The notes beneath the pieces are model-generated. The model made no database searches. It was given only the letters and a program-made list of their open reading frames with translations, and was not told the DNA's origin. The translations under genes and the position numbers were made by a program. This document shows positions 10,767 to 22,616 of a stretch of DNA of 64,000 nucleotides, in pieces; position 1 is the stretch's first letter, and every line of letters begins with the position of its first letter. The DNA comes from Nymphaea colorata (taxonomy: Eukaryota; Streptophyta; Magnoliopsida; Nymphaeales; Nymphaeaceae): assembly GCF_008831285.2 (NCBI RefSeq), contig NC_045151.1, positions 9,600,571-9,664,570 on the forward strand, given 5' to 3'.

Positions 10767-13140
10767 TGTCACACCCCGACCTTTTGACACTCAAATATAT
10801 ATTTTTTTTAAACATCAAGCATCGAGGTGCGACTACACAACAGTTTCAAAAGAGATGAGCCAAGCAATGCAAAACAATGGGCAAGCTTTCCATTAAATAA
10901 GAATTTCAGTTCATCTATACAATGACAAAAATGCCCAACTCACAACATTGATGCCTAACAAAAATAAGGCATCAATAAAACCAAAACAAGACGTGCCGGT
11001 GCTACAATTGACCCAAAACCACCCTAGTAGGATGTGAGTGAAGCCATCTGCTCAACCTGCTGCCCTGGGTCCGCCAAAACCTGAAAAAGGAAACAACTGA
11101 AGGCTTAGCCTTCACAGTATGGCAACAAGCCAGGAAAAGTCCAAACCCTCTTAGGTAGGACTCAATTATGCGAGCAAACATCAGAATAGTCTATCATCAT
11201 GTCGTGTCAGGGCACGACATGCAAAGACCACTCAATGGCCACGGTCACACAATTTCAGATCACATGCAAGGCATGCTTAAACATGTTACTTGCATTCATA
11301 AGCACAACAATCACATGCACATCAATCTTGTACATTTCATTCACATACATTTTATTTTCATCAATATCAGTGAATTGACAGTTCCTATGGGTGCAAACAC
11401 AGGCATGTGCACACCGCGGGTGGCCTACATCCGAGAGACAACCCCCGTGATGGCCCAGAACAGTTTGGATCCATCCATCCGCTGCAGCGGTAGAGCACCC
11501 ATCCATGGATGTGTGAATTCCACGGAGAGATACTCTGCCCTCCCTAGGACACCCAGGTTGGGAGCCCACACTCCAAGCACGTCACACAACAGTACCCTGG
11601 GGCCTTGCACCGCCTGCGCTCCGAACAGGCGAGACCAGTGGCGAAGGCGGGACAACTCCCAAACACATAGCCACATCCCACTGGCCTCTCATCTCTTATT
11701 CTTTCATTCTTACAATTATACTAGCACAAACACAAATAACTGGATAGCTCATGAGGTTGGTTCACTTCACGAGTGAACTCACACCTCCAATTGCCTCCAC
11801 ACCAGGGCTATACATAACAACAACAGTTTTGGCTAGCTGTCTCAACAATATGGGTACAACTACCCTCTATTCAATCATTTGTATCATTGCCCGCGGCAAT
11901 GTGTATTCAACAAACACAACATTCACATTCATTATCACAATAATCACATCTTTGAAAAACTTAGCCCAACCACAGAGAGTAGTCTCGATCTGTGATGGGC
12001 TCGTATCTGTCCTATGCAGTTATCATTCTAGGATGCTTTCTAATGCACAATTGGGGTTAAGGAGACACTTGACTCGATACCCTACCTCATCTGTCCTAAA
12101 CAGTTATCAATTCTAGCATGCACAGGCAAATGTGTGATATTTCAACAGACTTCTAATAGCTTTTCAAGACACATCATATCAGATATCAAACCATTTGCAT
12201 GCATACACACATTCAATCACCAAACAATCAATCAATCAATCACATCACAACCCTAAGATCCCACGATCTTAGGAACACATATTCACACAGTGCCCCAGGC
12301 AAGGATTTGCCTGAAATGCTGCCATACCTGTCAGCATCCAGAAAACTCTCCAAAATACCTCGAGCTTCGAATCTGGTCGCTCAAGGTCTACGGGACGTGC
12401 CCGGTGTACCTGCAGACAAAGAAAAAGGTAAGATCTCTATTAATTAGCTTATCAATCCAAACCAAGCTAAAACAAAATCATTGAGGCACATATCATCGCC
12501 TCAAGAGGGTGTCGACGGGTAGTGTCGACCTACAGGCCCTCCAATAGGCCTCCTCCTAACTTCTAGACGTTGCCACAAGACCCCAATACTCAATGCTTCG
12601 CTCAGTCCATCCTTAACACATTCTTAAATGCTTTCTATAGTCAAGGCATCAACCCCAAAGTCACATCCAACTTACGTATACTTTCCCCAATAACTCCAAG
12701 GTACATCCGCTCGCAAAAGTATGAGCCACAAGCTCATAAAGACGGATCTAAATCTTCCCCACAACGTCACAATTTGTACCATGCTTCCCTATTGCTTCCA
12801 AAAATTGACCCATCATGCTCAATGATCATTATAGACATGAACCAATGCTTCGCCGACATAATCCTACACTTTCCCCAAAAAGCAAAATTGCTAACATGCA
12901 TCCCAAATCATCACTTCTACCTTCTAGCATGCTTAAACAATAATTATACATGTTTCAAAAGAAAATATACAAGAAAATAGGCTCAATTATGCCTTGCTTA
13001 CCCCAAATCACGAGTCTAGACTGATGCAATGGTCTAGGCAGCCACCTCAAGGGTTCGATCAAGTGCCAAAGCCCAAGATTGCTTGTTGTCGTCGCCAACC
13101 ACACGCCCTATTTGCTGGTAAGAGGGGTAGCTAAGAGCAT
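10767..13140 (+). repeat. LTR-like repeat family L, copy 1
   Basis: The copy starts TGTCACACCCCGACC, the same start seen at 37,682 and (TGTAACACCCCGACC) at 51,595. It is non-coding. It matches 51,595-52,970 except for an extra segment (about 11,270-12,190) whose reverse complement is found at 48,500-49,230. It carries conserved hairpins: 11,198-11,221 (9-bp stem), 12,252-12,273 (9-bp stem), 12,296-12,313 (7-bp stem) and 12,481-12,504 (7-bp stem). The TG start and long non-coding body resemble a long LTR of a Ty3/gypsy-type element, but no gag-pol is present. The 3' end is lost at the border with block X. Confidence 0.6.
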
Positions 13141-13619
13141 GACTGACTAAAAATGGGAACAAAAATTCATGATGTGATACCAAAAAAATTCAACAAGACA
13201 TATAAAACTTTTAGACAATCACAAAGAAAAAATTTCACTAAGATTCTAAGAACCAAAGGAATAAAGTCATGTCACAACATCATTCCAGGTTAACATCTTT
13301 GCATCTAGACTCTAACGGAAAGCATCATAATCTTAATTGTCCTCCACTGCCAAGTATCATTGAAGGAATGATTATGAGAAAAATACAAAATAAATCCAGG
13401 TCAGCTTTTGAAAAGATATCAAGGTTCCCTTTATCACAGCTCGCTCAAAGATGAATAAGGATATTTTCATCCATCACAACAAAACCAGTAAAAAGGTCTA
13501 AAAGTAGACATAGAAAAGTTTCTGATTTTCAGATACAAGTACTCCTAGAAGTCTAACCTACGGGCAGGACATTCTTGTTAATTTATATGGATGTCTCAAA
13601 TAGAAGACCTGATGAAGAT
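13141..13619. other. Spacer between L copy 1 and block X
   Basis: AT-rich sequence with no recognisable gene or repeat partner elsewhere in the window. Confidence 0.35.
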
Positions 13620-14124
13620 AAAGGAAGTCATCGTGGCATGGTAATTAAAGCTAGAGGTTACAATCATTGTGGCATGGTAATTAAAGCTGGAGGTTACAAC
13701 AAATAAAATTTTAACTTACAAAGGGTAAAGTTGAACAGGCTTTTCTTACCTTGCAACATCATTTCCACATGCTTTGGCAACCAATACTAGTCCTGAAACC
13801 ATACTTCTTGCAGCACTGGCCCTCTTTTCTTTAGACCAGTTCCTGTAAGCATGAATATACATCCATGAAAGACGGCGAGCTGGAGTGTGAACCTTGTGTA
13901 TTGAACTTCCATGTTCTGCAAGTATTGAATAAAGTGCAACCTCAAGCTCAGCTGCTTCTCTCAAATCAGATTCAAGTTCTTCAATTCTGTGCGCCAATCC
14001 TTGGAGTTTGCTGCTACAAACAGTTTCACAAGCCTCTCTTGAACCATCCACTTCAGCTGCACCTGATCTGATATGCATTTTCTCAGATTTTCTGGTTCTG
14101 TTGGAGTTCCTTTTACTACTAAGT

Positions 14125-16086
14125 CCTGCCATTTTCTGCACAAATAGGTCAGTATTTCCGAATGTCATGCTTGTTGAATTGTCATGGACTGTTCGGACAG
14201 ACTTATTCCCATGCTTTAGCCCACTATCAAAGGAATTGTGGACCTTTGACCCTAAAACACCACCATCAGGAACCTCCTTCGCACAAGAACTCACTTGATT
14301 TCTATGAGTGCCTTCTGAAACTTTAAACAGCTGATCATCAGATGTCTCCCCCTCCATAGACTTTACAGAAGAATTTGAATATGTTCCATCACACAGTTCT
14401 CCATTCAGTTCAAGCCCTTTCAAAGTCTCTGAAGAATGATGTATTGCTTTTTCATCATCACTAGTCTCATCTGCATGGACAGTATCTCCATCCTCTGCTG
14501 CACTTTTGTTGCGTTCATCAGCATTTTCTCCATCTCCATTACTAAAACTAATGATTTCTGCAAGCACCAGGCTATCCGTCTGCACTCCTTTGTTATTTTC
14601 ACCTCCTTCTACAGTGTTTCTTTCTTCTTTTTCGTTGCGTTCATCAGCATTTTCTCCATCTCCATTACTAAAACTAATGATTTCTGCAAGCACCAGGCTA
14701 TCCGTCTGCACTCCTTTGTTATTTTCACCTCCTTCTACAGTGTTTCTTTCTTCTATTTCTTCAGCCTCTTCTTCAACTTTTAAATCACCAATATCTATTA
14801 TAACACCATTGCTGACTGTGTCTGAACCAGCCAGAATTCTTCCACCTTCTTTGCAGTCATAAGTTTTTTGTCCTACTGAGTTGCCTGATGCAATGTCACT
14901 GTTATCCCCTGCAGCTTCCAGCACCATCATTTTTGTGGCAGGATTGTTTGCAGTTATTTGATTGTCTGACATCTCTGAAGTGAACCCATACTCGGACATT
15001 CTCCACCCTCTTTGTAATCATAACATTTAGGTCTTGGTGAGTTCCCAGACATGATCTTGCTATTATCCCCTGGTGCATTCTGCATCATCCCCTTTGAAAT
15101 GAGACTGTCTGCATTTATGTGGTTATGTGCATTATCCAAACCAGTGTCTGCAGGTCCTTTTCCATGTTCTTTGTAATCATGAACTTCTTGTACCAGTTCA
15201 GTCCTGCCCTTTTCTGCACAAATTGGTCAGTATTTCCCAATGTCATGCTTGTTGAATTGTCATGGACTGTTCGGACAGACTTATTCCCATGCTTTATCCC
15301 ACTATCAAAGGAATTGTGGACCTTTGACCCTGAAACACCACCATCAGGAACCTCCTTCGCACAAGAACTCACTTGATTTCTATGAGTGCCTTCTGAAACT
15401 TTAAACAGCTGATCATCAGATGTCTCCCCCTCCATAGACTTTACAGAAGAATTTGAATATGGTCCATCACACAGTTCTACATTCAGTTCAAGCCCTTTCA
15501 AAGTCTCTGAAGAATGACGTATTGCTTTTTCATCATCACTAGTCTCATCTGCATGGACAGTATCTCCATCCCCTGCTGCACTTTTGTTGCGTTCGTCTGC
15601 ACTCCTTTGTTATTTTCACCTCCTTCTACAGTGTTTCTTTCTTCTTTTTCTTCAGCCTCTTCTTCAACTTTTAAATCACCTGTATCTATTATAACACCAT
15701 TGCTGACTGTGTTTGAACCAGCCAGAATTCTTCCACCTTCTTTGCAGTCATAAGTTTTTTGTCCTACTGCGTTGCCTGATGCAATGTCACTGTTATCCCC
15801 TGCAGCTTCCAGCGCCATCATTTTTGTGCCAGGATTGTTTGCAGTTATTTGATTGTCTGACATCTCTGAAGTGAAACCATACTCGGACATTCTCCACCCT
15901 CTTTGTAATCATAACATTTAGGTCTTGGTGAGTTCCCAGACATGATCTTGCTATTATCCCCTGGTGCATTCTGCATCATCCCCTTTGAAATGAGACTGTC
16001 TGCATTTATGTGGTTATGTGCATTATCCAAACCAGTGTCTGCAGGTCCTTTTCCATGTTCTTTGTAAGCATGAACTTCTTGTACCA
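14125..16086 (-). repeat. 0.89-kb tandem duplication inside the gar2-related exon
   Basis: The segment about 14,125-15,195 is repeated as 15,200-16,086, an offset of 891 bases at the shared phrase at 15,001 and 15,892. The junction at about 15,196-15,201 joins two short matching sequences. Copy B of block X has the single-unit state, so this duplication arose only in copy A. The second unit shares with copy B a deletion of roughly 80 bases (near 15,594) that the first unit lacks. Confidence 0.85.
14511..14762 (-). repeat. 126-bp in-frame tandem repeat (42 residues)
   Basis: Two adjacent 126-base units start at 14,511 and 14,637. They encode a repeated 42-residue acidic segment that includes EERNTVEGGENNKGVQTDSL and ISFSNGDGENADE. 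The length is a multiple of three, so the reading frame survives. The other copies (15,590 and 33,931) have only one unit and also lack part of it. Confidence 0.9.
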
Positions 16087-18697
16087 CTTCAGTGTGCATT
16101 ACAGTCTTATCATTGTCACCTGGAGCCTTCAGCACTATTACTTTTGTGTTGACACCATTTCCAATAGTCCTGTTGTCTCCCATCTCCAAACCTGTGCTAC
16201 AAGGCTCTTCTCCGCAATTTTTGTGTTCATGATCTATTCTGCTGTCACTCTTTGCAGTCATTTGGTTTTCTGCCATCTTGGAGGCAGCATTTCCTTTTTC
16301 AACGTCTTTGTCAAAATCTTTTGGTACTACTGGTGTGCCTGAGGCAACCTCATTACTTTGCCCTGGAGTCCCTTCACTCAGCACCCTTGCATTGACAACA
16401 TTCGCACTATTAGCTAGTCTAGCTTCAGCATCTACATTATCAGTATCTGATAATAAAGAGCCTGTGCGTATAGGTAATGATATGTCTGAAATTGTGTTCT
16501 GTTACAAATGTGCAGATTCAGACTGTCCATTAATTTCTGGGCAGTCACTACCTAAAGATACTTCTTCCAATGTCATTTTAGATGATTTTCTATGATCTAG
16601 AGTAAAAGCTTCATTTGAATTACTTGTTCCATTTACCTTCATAGACAGATTCAGGTCAGGCTCTGCCTGCACTTCTTTTACAAGAAAGTCATTTTTCCTA
16701 TCAGCCTTTGCTGAGTCCTCAGAAGATTTTTCAGCATTCTGTTTTTGCATAAAATTCCAAAATCAGATCGCAGAAGATCTGGTTCTTTTTGGAACCCACA
16801 TTAGTCACGTAACAAGAAAAGACATATATACAATCATCTGAAGTCCAACAAGCCTACTTTAGGTGCATTTTAATTCAATTAATTCTTAATACTGCCAAGA
16901 TCATAATGAAAAAATATCAACAAACACAGTTGATAGAGTGTATGCAAATGCAACTTTCTGATGGATAGAAGGAAAAAAAGAAGAACATGTATATTTTTTA
17001 AAAGCAACTATACTGTCAGCAGTTGATACTGCATGCTTACAACCTTAGTGACGCATCTTCTACACACTAAATAGTAAATAAGCTTCCAAGGATTAGGTTT
17101 TATAGAATACTACCAGAAGAAATAACTAAATGAAGCAGAACAATGGCATATAAGTACTAGCTTTTCCTTTTGATAGGTGATTGTAAGCCTTTCCTACCAC
17201 TTACAAACATGCATCTACAAGGCAGGTTTCACTTGCATTCAGTGAAAGTTCTTTGCACAAATAGTTATTCCACAGGAAGGGAGACTTAACATTCCCACCA
17301 CCCTCATAGTATATGAAGGAAAGCATGCGGTTCCTACCAGTGCTAGAGGATCTTTCAACACAGAAAGCACTCCAACTCCTGCAGACTGCATGGTCCCATT
17401 GAGAAGTCATATCTATCCTTGAACTCCGAATACTAGTTGTTTTCTTCTTCAAAAACTCTTGAAAATATTAGAAAACCCTGAGCTTAATCAAATAACTCCC
17501 TTAATTTTCAACATTTTCTTATCAAGATAATCTATAAACACCTATTCAATGTTTCCATTTAAGCCAAATTCTTGTTTCAGAATATCCATACTATGTTGGC
17601 CTACTAGAGCTTTACAAATTTACTTTGGAAAATTTTCCATTATATTGATTGATTATTTTTTGAATAATAAAAAAGTACAGAAACTAATTTTCTGTTTCTA
17701 GGTAAAGCAGTGGATTAAGAGTAAACATGTGTCATCAGCCGGCCACCAGCACTGTTTGTGCGTTATATTGTTCCTTTCAGGTTTAACTGGAGATGGACAT
17801 GAAGCAATATGTGTCAAAGTGATGGGGAAAAAGTAGCAGAGGCAAGGAAAAAATAACATTAACATCTGCCACAGTTAAGTTAACGTAGGATAAGCCTGGC
17901 CATGAAAATCTCCACAAACAAAGCATGTGCTTCTGGTAACAAGGATGGCCTGTAGCAGTAGGTTGGTGCCTCCACTTATGAAGAATGTAAATGGTGGCAT
18001 TTCACTGCCTGATATTGGTAAATTTTCAACGTACACCAATTTTTTTAGGAAAAACTTTACTAAACCGTACTTATTAGAGTGAGGCGGGCAGCTGGCACAG
18101 GTGACCAATGAGTCTAACATTGCTCCACTTACCTCATCAAGTAGGAATTAGGTAGAAAAGTATCAAAATCTTATTCTGATCTATGTTTCAAAATTCAAAG
18201 TGACCAATGTACATTGAAGATCTCTCAAGGTTTTTTTCTTGTTTTTCTGCCGCTGCTGCTAGTGCTTTTGCAAGCATTACTATATATGACTCGTTGACTA
18301 TTACTACTACTAGTACTTTTTTGCCGCTGCTGCTGTTAATTTTTCAGTTTGTGACTGGTTGCTTTCTTATTGTACATCCATCTAATCAAAGTTAAATGAT
18401 AGCGACCTAACTGCAAGGTTATGCTGAACACATGTTCCTATGTCATTTTTGGTTGCTTATTTGTGTCTGTTTAGCCTCTAGTATAACACATGTTTTATAC
18501 TTGGAAGTTCTGAAACATCTTGATAAATCACGGTACCCAATGTAAAAGTGGATTCTGCACTAAAATTTTTCTCTTCTGCCCGTTTTTGATCTGAAATTAG
18601 GTTGAGGCAATGAACTTGCTTACTGTGTTTTATCCTCGATCCTTTTCCAGAGAAAGTTTTATGTGCCATTCTCACATTTACGTTGAATGATCTGCAG

Positions 18698-18795
18698 TTC
18701 CCGTACCATGAGTTTGTAGATCGCTCAGCAATGTACAGAGTGGGATCATTGTTCTATGCAATTTACTTTATAGTTAGCTTCCCCATGTTCATTAG
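18698..18795 (+). pseudogene. CPI1: CPI1 (cycloeucalenol cycloisomerase) exon, copy A
   Basis: A 98-base exon after a TCTGCAG acceptor encodes FPYHEFVDRSAMYRVGSLF and YAIYFIVSFPMFIR, and ends at a GTAAG donor. It closely matches the C-terminal membrane region of plant cycloeucalenol cycloisomerase, which opens the cyclopropane ring of cycloeucalenol in phytosterol synthesis at the endoplasmic reticulum. The exon itself has no lesion. No flanking CPI1 exons were found in block X, so it is a stranded exon. The same exon is at 37,031-37,128. Confidence 0.75.
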
Positions 18796-19215
18796 GTAAG
18801 ATACTGACAGAAAAAATATTGTGAAGCTTTGAGATTCTACATCATTTATAATTTCTTTTACAAATAGAGTTTTGTTCTTTTCTTTTGCAAGACAACATAT
18901 GCTTCTAAATTTCAGTTTAAAATGCATATCTTACAAAATAGCACATATGCAACAGATGCACACACACACATTTATCACGTCATTTGGGATTTGCTGCATC
19001 TTTAGAATGAAGAATACATAAAAAGTATGAAAAGCTGTTTAGGAAGCAAACCCTGCTCACCATTATTTTGCAATTACCCTATCTTGGACTACTTTTTGGT
19101 CTTCAAAGTTATTTTCTTGCTCCTGAATTTGATTAATAACATGTAGATGGTCTTGCATGTAGTTTAATGGTTATTGAACTATCCCAATGGATAATGATGC
19201 CTAATTGCCAGCAAA

Positions 19216-20002
19216 TTACGTCATCTTTACTTTTTGGAAATGCATTTCATAGATATTACTTAAGGCTAAAGTATGTGTTCTTCCTTTAACTTCTCAGTTC
19301 TTGTGACTGCCTATTGGAGAGAAGGTAAGATAGACGATGCTGTTGAAGCAGTTTTGGATATGGAACGGAGGGGAGTAGTTGGGTCGGCTAGTGTGGGAAA
19401 CCTCAGATGATGATTTCAAGGAACAAAGTAATGCAATGTAAGCATCTCAAAAATCATGTTATTGTCATTGTCTCAATCATATCTTTAGAACTACTATGCA
19501 ATTTTGGAAATCTATTGTTAAAGAATGTGTTCTTTGATATGTATTAAATGGAAACCAATTTTCAGTTGAGCCACTTAGGTTGGAATTGCCACATTATTTA
19601 GCATTCATAAACTTTTTTTGGATTTTTGAATCTTTCTCATTAACCTCACACGGCACTGGCGTAAAGGTTTGTAATTTTGCTTGCTCAATTGTTTTGATTT
19701 TTTTTTAGGTTTGATTTTATGTCTTGTAGTTAGTAAAAAATAGGATTCAACTCAGTAATTAAAGGTTCACTCCATTTTATGGGTGTGTTTCTATTCTCCT
19801 TGTATTAAATGGCCATTTTTTTGCTATTATTGAATTATTGAGCTCAAAATGCAAGGAAGGATCAATTAGATAGGTGGGGATAGAGTAGATAGATTGTTTG
19901 CATTTGACTTTTAAATTTAATTGTTTAATTGATTGTTAATTTCTTTTTTTTTTGTCATCCAATAATTTTCAGATTAAATGAGTTTACTAATCTATATCGA
20001 CA
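19216..20002 (+). repeat. Segmental duplication block Y, copy A
   Basis: The sequence from about 19,216 to 20,360 matches 31,905-33,020 at near identity and includes the PPR exon and the first part of repeat R. In copy A, Y follows X. In copy B, Y precedes X. The 19,144-19,215 stretch between X and Y has no partner. Confidence 0.85.
19298..19407 (+). pseudogene. PPR protein exon, copy A
   Basis: After a TTCTCAG acceptor the frame reads LVTAYWREGKIDDAVEAVLD and MERRGVVGSASV, one typical pentatricopeptide-repeat helix pair. PPR proteins bind organellar RNA in mitochondria or plastids. Here the conserved tryptophan codon (19,315-19,317) is intact. The frame then shifts after GSASV and stops within a few codons, so the protein would be truncated. 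The preceding PPR exon seen at 31,811 is missing from this copy. The wording resembles the DG1/EMB-type plastid PPR group, but the exact member cannot be fixed from one repeat. Confidence 0.65.
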
Positions 20003-21940
20003 ACCAACCTTTTGTATAGAAGTCCCTAGGAGAGTTGGTGAAGTTCAATTTTCTACCGAACCAACCTATGTTGTTTTGCATTCACCCTCTTCTTTAGAGT
20101 AGAATTCCTTCCTCTTGATGATATATTATTTGATGTCAAGATTTTTTTTGTGAAAGTGATAATTTTTAGTTTTGCTTGAAAACATTTTAAAAGTGTCTTC
20201 TCACACCATGATGTGGCTTTGCTTTATTCTTAGTACCTCCTTGAGTAGAAAAATAAAATTTCAAGTTTTTGTCGCCAAACAATGGAAGAGGAAAATTGAA
20301 AAGATCCTGGATATGAGCAGTAAGGAAACGTCCTGTGAAGTTGAGAAAGTCAAGACTAGGAAATGCTATTGACTCTGGTAATCAAGCATTTGCAAGGATT
20401 TAGCAGGAAAATATCTTGAGAGAGAAGCCAAAATGCTTTGTAAGATCTTGAAAGATAGCAAAATGAGAGTTGAGAGATGGGCTCGGGGCTTGTGTAGTCG
20501 TTCCTCTGGGTCTGTAATCAAGAGTACTGGGTAGACATATAGGTGATTTATGTCTATACCGCGAAGATAACGACTTATGAACCTTTGGCTCGTTGAAAAC
20601 CCGCAAGGTGAAGCGGGTTGGATACGCGACAAAGCTACACACAACCACCAAAGGGGTGGAGCTTCGTAGTAGCCTTTGGGGTGGTGAGGTATTCCCTCAA
20701 AAGTGAAGGTCGGCCTAAAAAAAAAAAAATCAATGAAAAAGACAATCGAAAGACAAAAGCTAAATGCAAGAGAAAGAAAGAAAAGAAAATAAGAGGAAAA
20801 AAAAGCAAAAGGTGTCTGGCAAGAGATTAAAGGCATGAAGGCTGAACTTGCAGGAATTGAATGTGACAATCTTTGGTAGATGTGCGATTCTAGGGTCAAT
20901 ATCTTCTTCTATTTTTGATTACGTAACATGCTAAGGATGATTCCTTTATGTTCATATTTTGGAAATTGAAAGGCATCCCTTCTAGAGATTTGACGGCATT
21001 GACGCAAAATGAATCCTAATGCTTGTACGGTACTATGTGTAAATGAAGGCCATATTATTTGCACAACACGAGCACTCATGCTTATTAGTTAAATTGATCG
21101 TTTTTGAATTATTTCAAAGTAAAAACTTGACATCTCTAGTCATAGGAGGAACTAACCAATCTCCTTTGGTCTTGAAAGTCATTTCATTGCCTATCCCCTT
21201 TGGCTTTGAAAGATGTTGGCCATTCCATTACCAAACCATTAGTCCATTCATGGGATAGATGAAACTCTTCAAACCTAGTCAACTCCTGTTGAGTGTGACG
21301 AATTTCATTTTCTTTGTCTCAAATATCATTTGGGATAAATTATTAAGGTTGGCCCATTATTCCATCTTAACCGAGTGTCTTCAACATTACCCAGTCTTAG
21401 GATTGAGCCTGTCATAGAAAACCTCTTATCTCTTTTCAAAAGGACCAGTCAATTTTGTACTCGATTTTGAACTGTGACATTTTTGAAAGGTTCTATTTGT
21501 TGAAGTTGCATGAGTTTTGGGTTTTATGTCCTCGGGTCCTTCATGGTTTTAGACCCTGGTTAGTAGTCGGATTCTTTCTTCTTGTGTCACATTAGTGTCA
21601 GGTTAGTTGAATAGATCCTTTAGTTAGCTATTACACATGTCCAGGATAGGTTAAGGTCATTGCCTTGATTTGTTTTCAGTAGGATCTTATTTTGATTTAG
21701 TTTGATTGTTTAGTTTGTTGAGTTGGGCAATTGCTGGTTTGATTTTATAGTAGTTCAATCTTGCTTATTTTCTGCTTTAATGGTTTCCAGCTGGGTTGTT
21801 TAGGTGTTTTGTTGTCTTAGTTGCTTGGTTTTCATTTTTCAATGCATTCACTTGTGTCGCAGACCGACTATCCCTCGGCGTCATGCGGGCAAAATAGGCC
21901 TGAAAATGTCAGCCCAAGAGAACTTGATTCTTTTGGTAAA
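20003..21940 (+). repeat. Dispersed repeat R with P2 start, copy 2
   Basis: The copy begins at the CCAACC phrase equivalent to about 4,785 in copy 1. The hairpin core has stem arms at 20,598-20,604 and 20,613-20,619, and an A-rich stretch follows at 20,717-20,810. The P2 part runs to 21,940, where the Ty1-copia element inserted. After the element the sequence resumes at 27,183. The antisense open frame at 20,366-20,899 is not conserved among copies and is left out. Confidence 0.8.
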
Positions 21941-22189
21941 TGTTGATAGATTGTGGGTTTCGGGTCCGGATCCATACCCGACCCGCCTTGTAGCCCGTTT
22001 TGGGCTCTACTTAAGTCATGTAACCCTAATCCTTAAGTGTTAATGATAATCTTAAGAGAGAGAGAGTCTGGCTGCTAGTGGGCACCAACTCCTCCTCATT
22101 CGTGGTTTTTTCTCCCTCGTGTTGAGGGTTTTCCACGTTACATCGTGATCATTGCTTCTCTTCCTCTTCTTCTTGTTCGTATCTCTACA
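21941..22189 (+). repeat. 5' LTR of the Ty1-copia element
   Basis: The LTR is 249 bp and begins TGTTGATAGATT and ends ATCTCTACA. I compared it base by base with 26,934-27,182 and saw no difference. It includes a GA run near 22,056 and a pyrimidine-rich 3' end. Confidence 0.97.
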
Positions 22190-22202
22190 TGGTATCAGAG
22201 CC
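22190..22202 (+). other. Primer binding site, initiator tRNA-Met
   Basis: TGGTATCAGAGC directly follows the 5' LTR. It is the standard plant Ty1-copia minus-strand primer site, complementary to the 3' end of initiator methionine tRNA. Confidence 0.95.
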
Positions 22203-22616
22203 GTGAAGTTCCGGCGTTTCTGGTTGTCTTTTGCCCGTGTTAGAGGAGAATCGCCCGGCACTGTTCATCGTCTCGCCCGTGCCCGACGCTCGTGCCCGAG
22301 CATCGTCTGTCGTCCCGCCGCCGTCTCCGCCCAGCGCCGCCCTGATCAACGCCGCTCAGGATTCCGCCGTCTCCGCCTAGCGACAACCGGCCCAGCGACG
22401 CCCTGATTAGCGCTGCCGCTTCTGCCCAGCGTCGGCCTGCCCAAATGACGACCTGTCCAGCGGCGGTCTTTTTCCGCCCAGCGCCGCGCCGACTGCCTGG
22501 TCTGTTCCCGCCCAGCGCCGCTTTGCCTGGTTCCGTTTCCTGCTCTCTGTCCGTTTTTTTGGTGTTGTATCGTGTGATTGCTTCTTGCTGCCCTTGCTGC
22601 CTACTGGTCTGTGATT
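22203..22616 (+). other. Retrotransposon 5' leader
   Basis: This GC-rich, CGCC-repeat leader lies between the PBS and the gag start. The open frames here are not conserved-looking and probably just reflect high GC. Leaders of this kind carry packaging signals in related elements, but nothing specific is visible. Confidence 0.6.

Larger units (their letters stand above)
13750..17452 (-). pseudogene. gar2-related (NT-C2/EEIG1-type) gene remnant, copy A
   Basis: The minus-strand frame 14,999-13,750 runs about 417 codons. It begins with a low-complexity acidic region and ends in a conserved domain with LAHRIEELESDLREAAELEV, LYSILAEHGSSIHKVH, ARRLSWMYIHA and SGLVLVAKACGNDV. This matches plant proteins annotated as nucleolar gar2-related, which join an N-terminal NT-C2 (EEIG1/EHBP1) domain to a C-terminal coiled-coil domain. 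The exon ends at a GTAAG donor (just below 13,750). Upstream (16,733-15,000) the same acidic exon continues, broken by a stop at 16,502 and a frameshift near 15,890. A further exon-like frame lies at 17,452-17,201. The N-terminal NT-C2 domain is absent. The function of the family is poorly known, and the gene is a pseudogene as it stands. Confidence 0.7.
13620..19143. repeat. Segmental duplication block X, copy A
   Basis: This block is near-identical to 33,042-37,475. It contains the minus-strand gar2-related gene remnant and, further along, a plus-strand CPI1 exon. Copy A is about 1.1 kb longer because of a tandem duplication inside the gar2 exon. Homology ends abruptly near 19,143, where copy B departs at 37,475. 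Differences between copies are scattered single bases, so the duplication is fairly recent. Confidence 0.9.

Noticed and set aside
11168-11776. 202-codon open frame in repeat L copy 1
   Set aside because: The inverted copy at 48.5-49.2 kb does not keep this frame, and the composition is histidine-rich and protein-unlike.
17875-18120. 81-codon minus-strand frame conserved in both X copies
   Set aside because: Conservation is explained by the recent block duplication. There is no splice context and no recognised motif.
20366-20899. 177-codon antisense open frame in repeat R copy 2
   Set aside because: It is not open in R copies 1 and 3, and it overlaps the hairpin core and A-rich tract.
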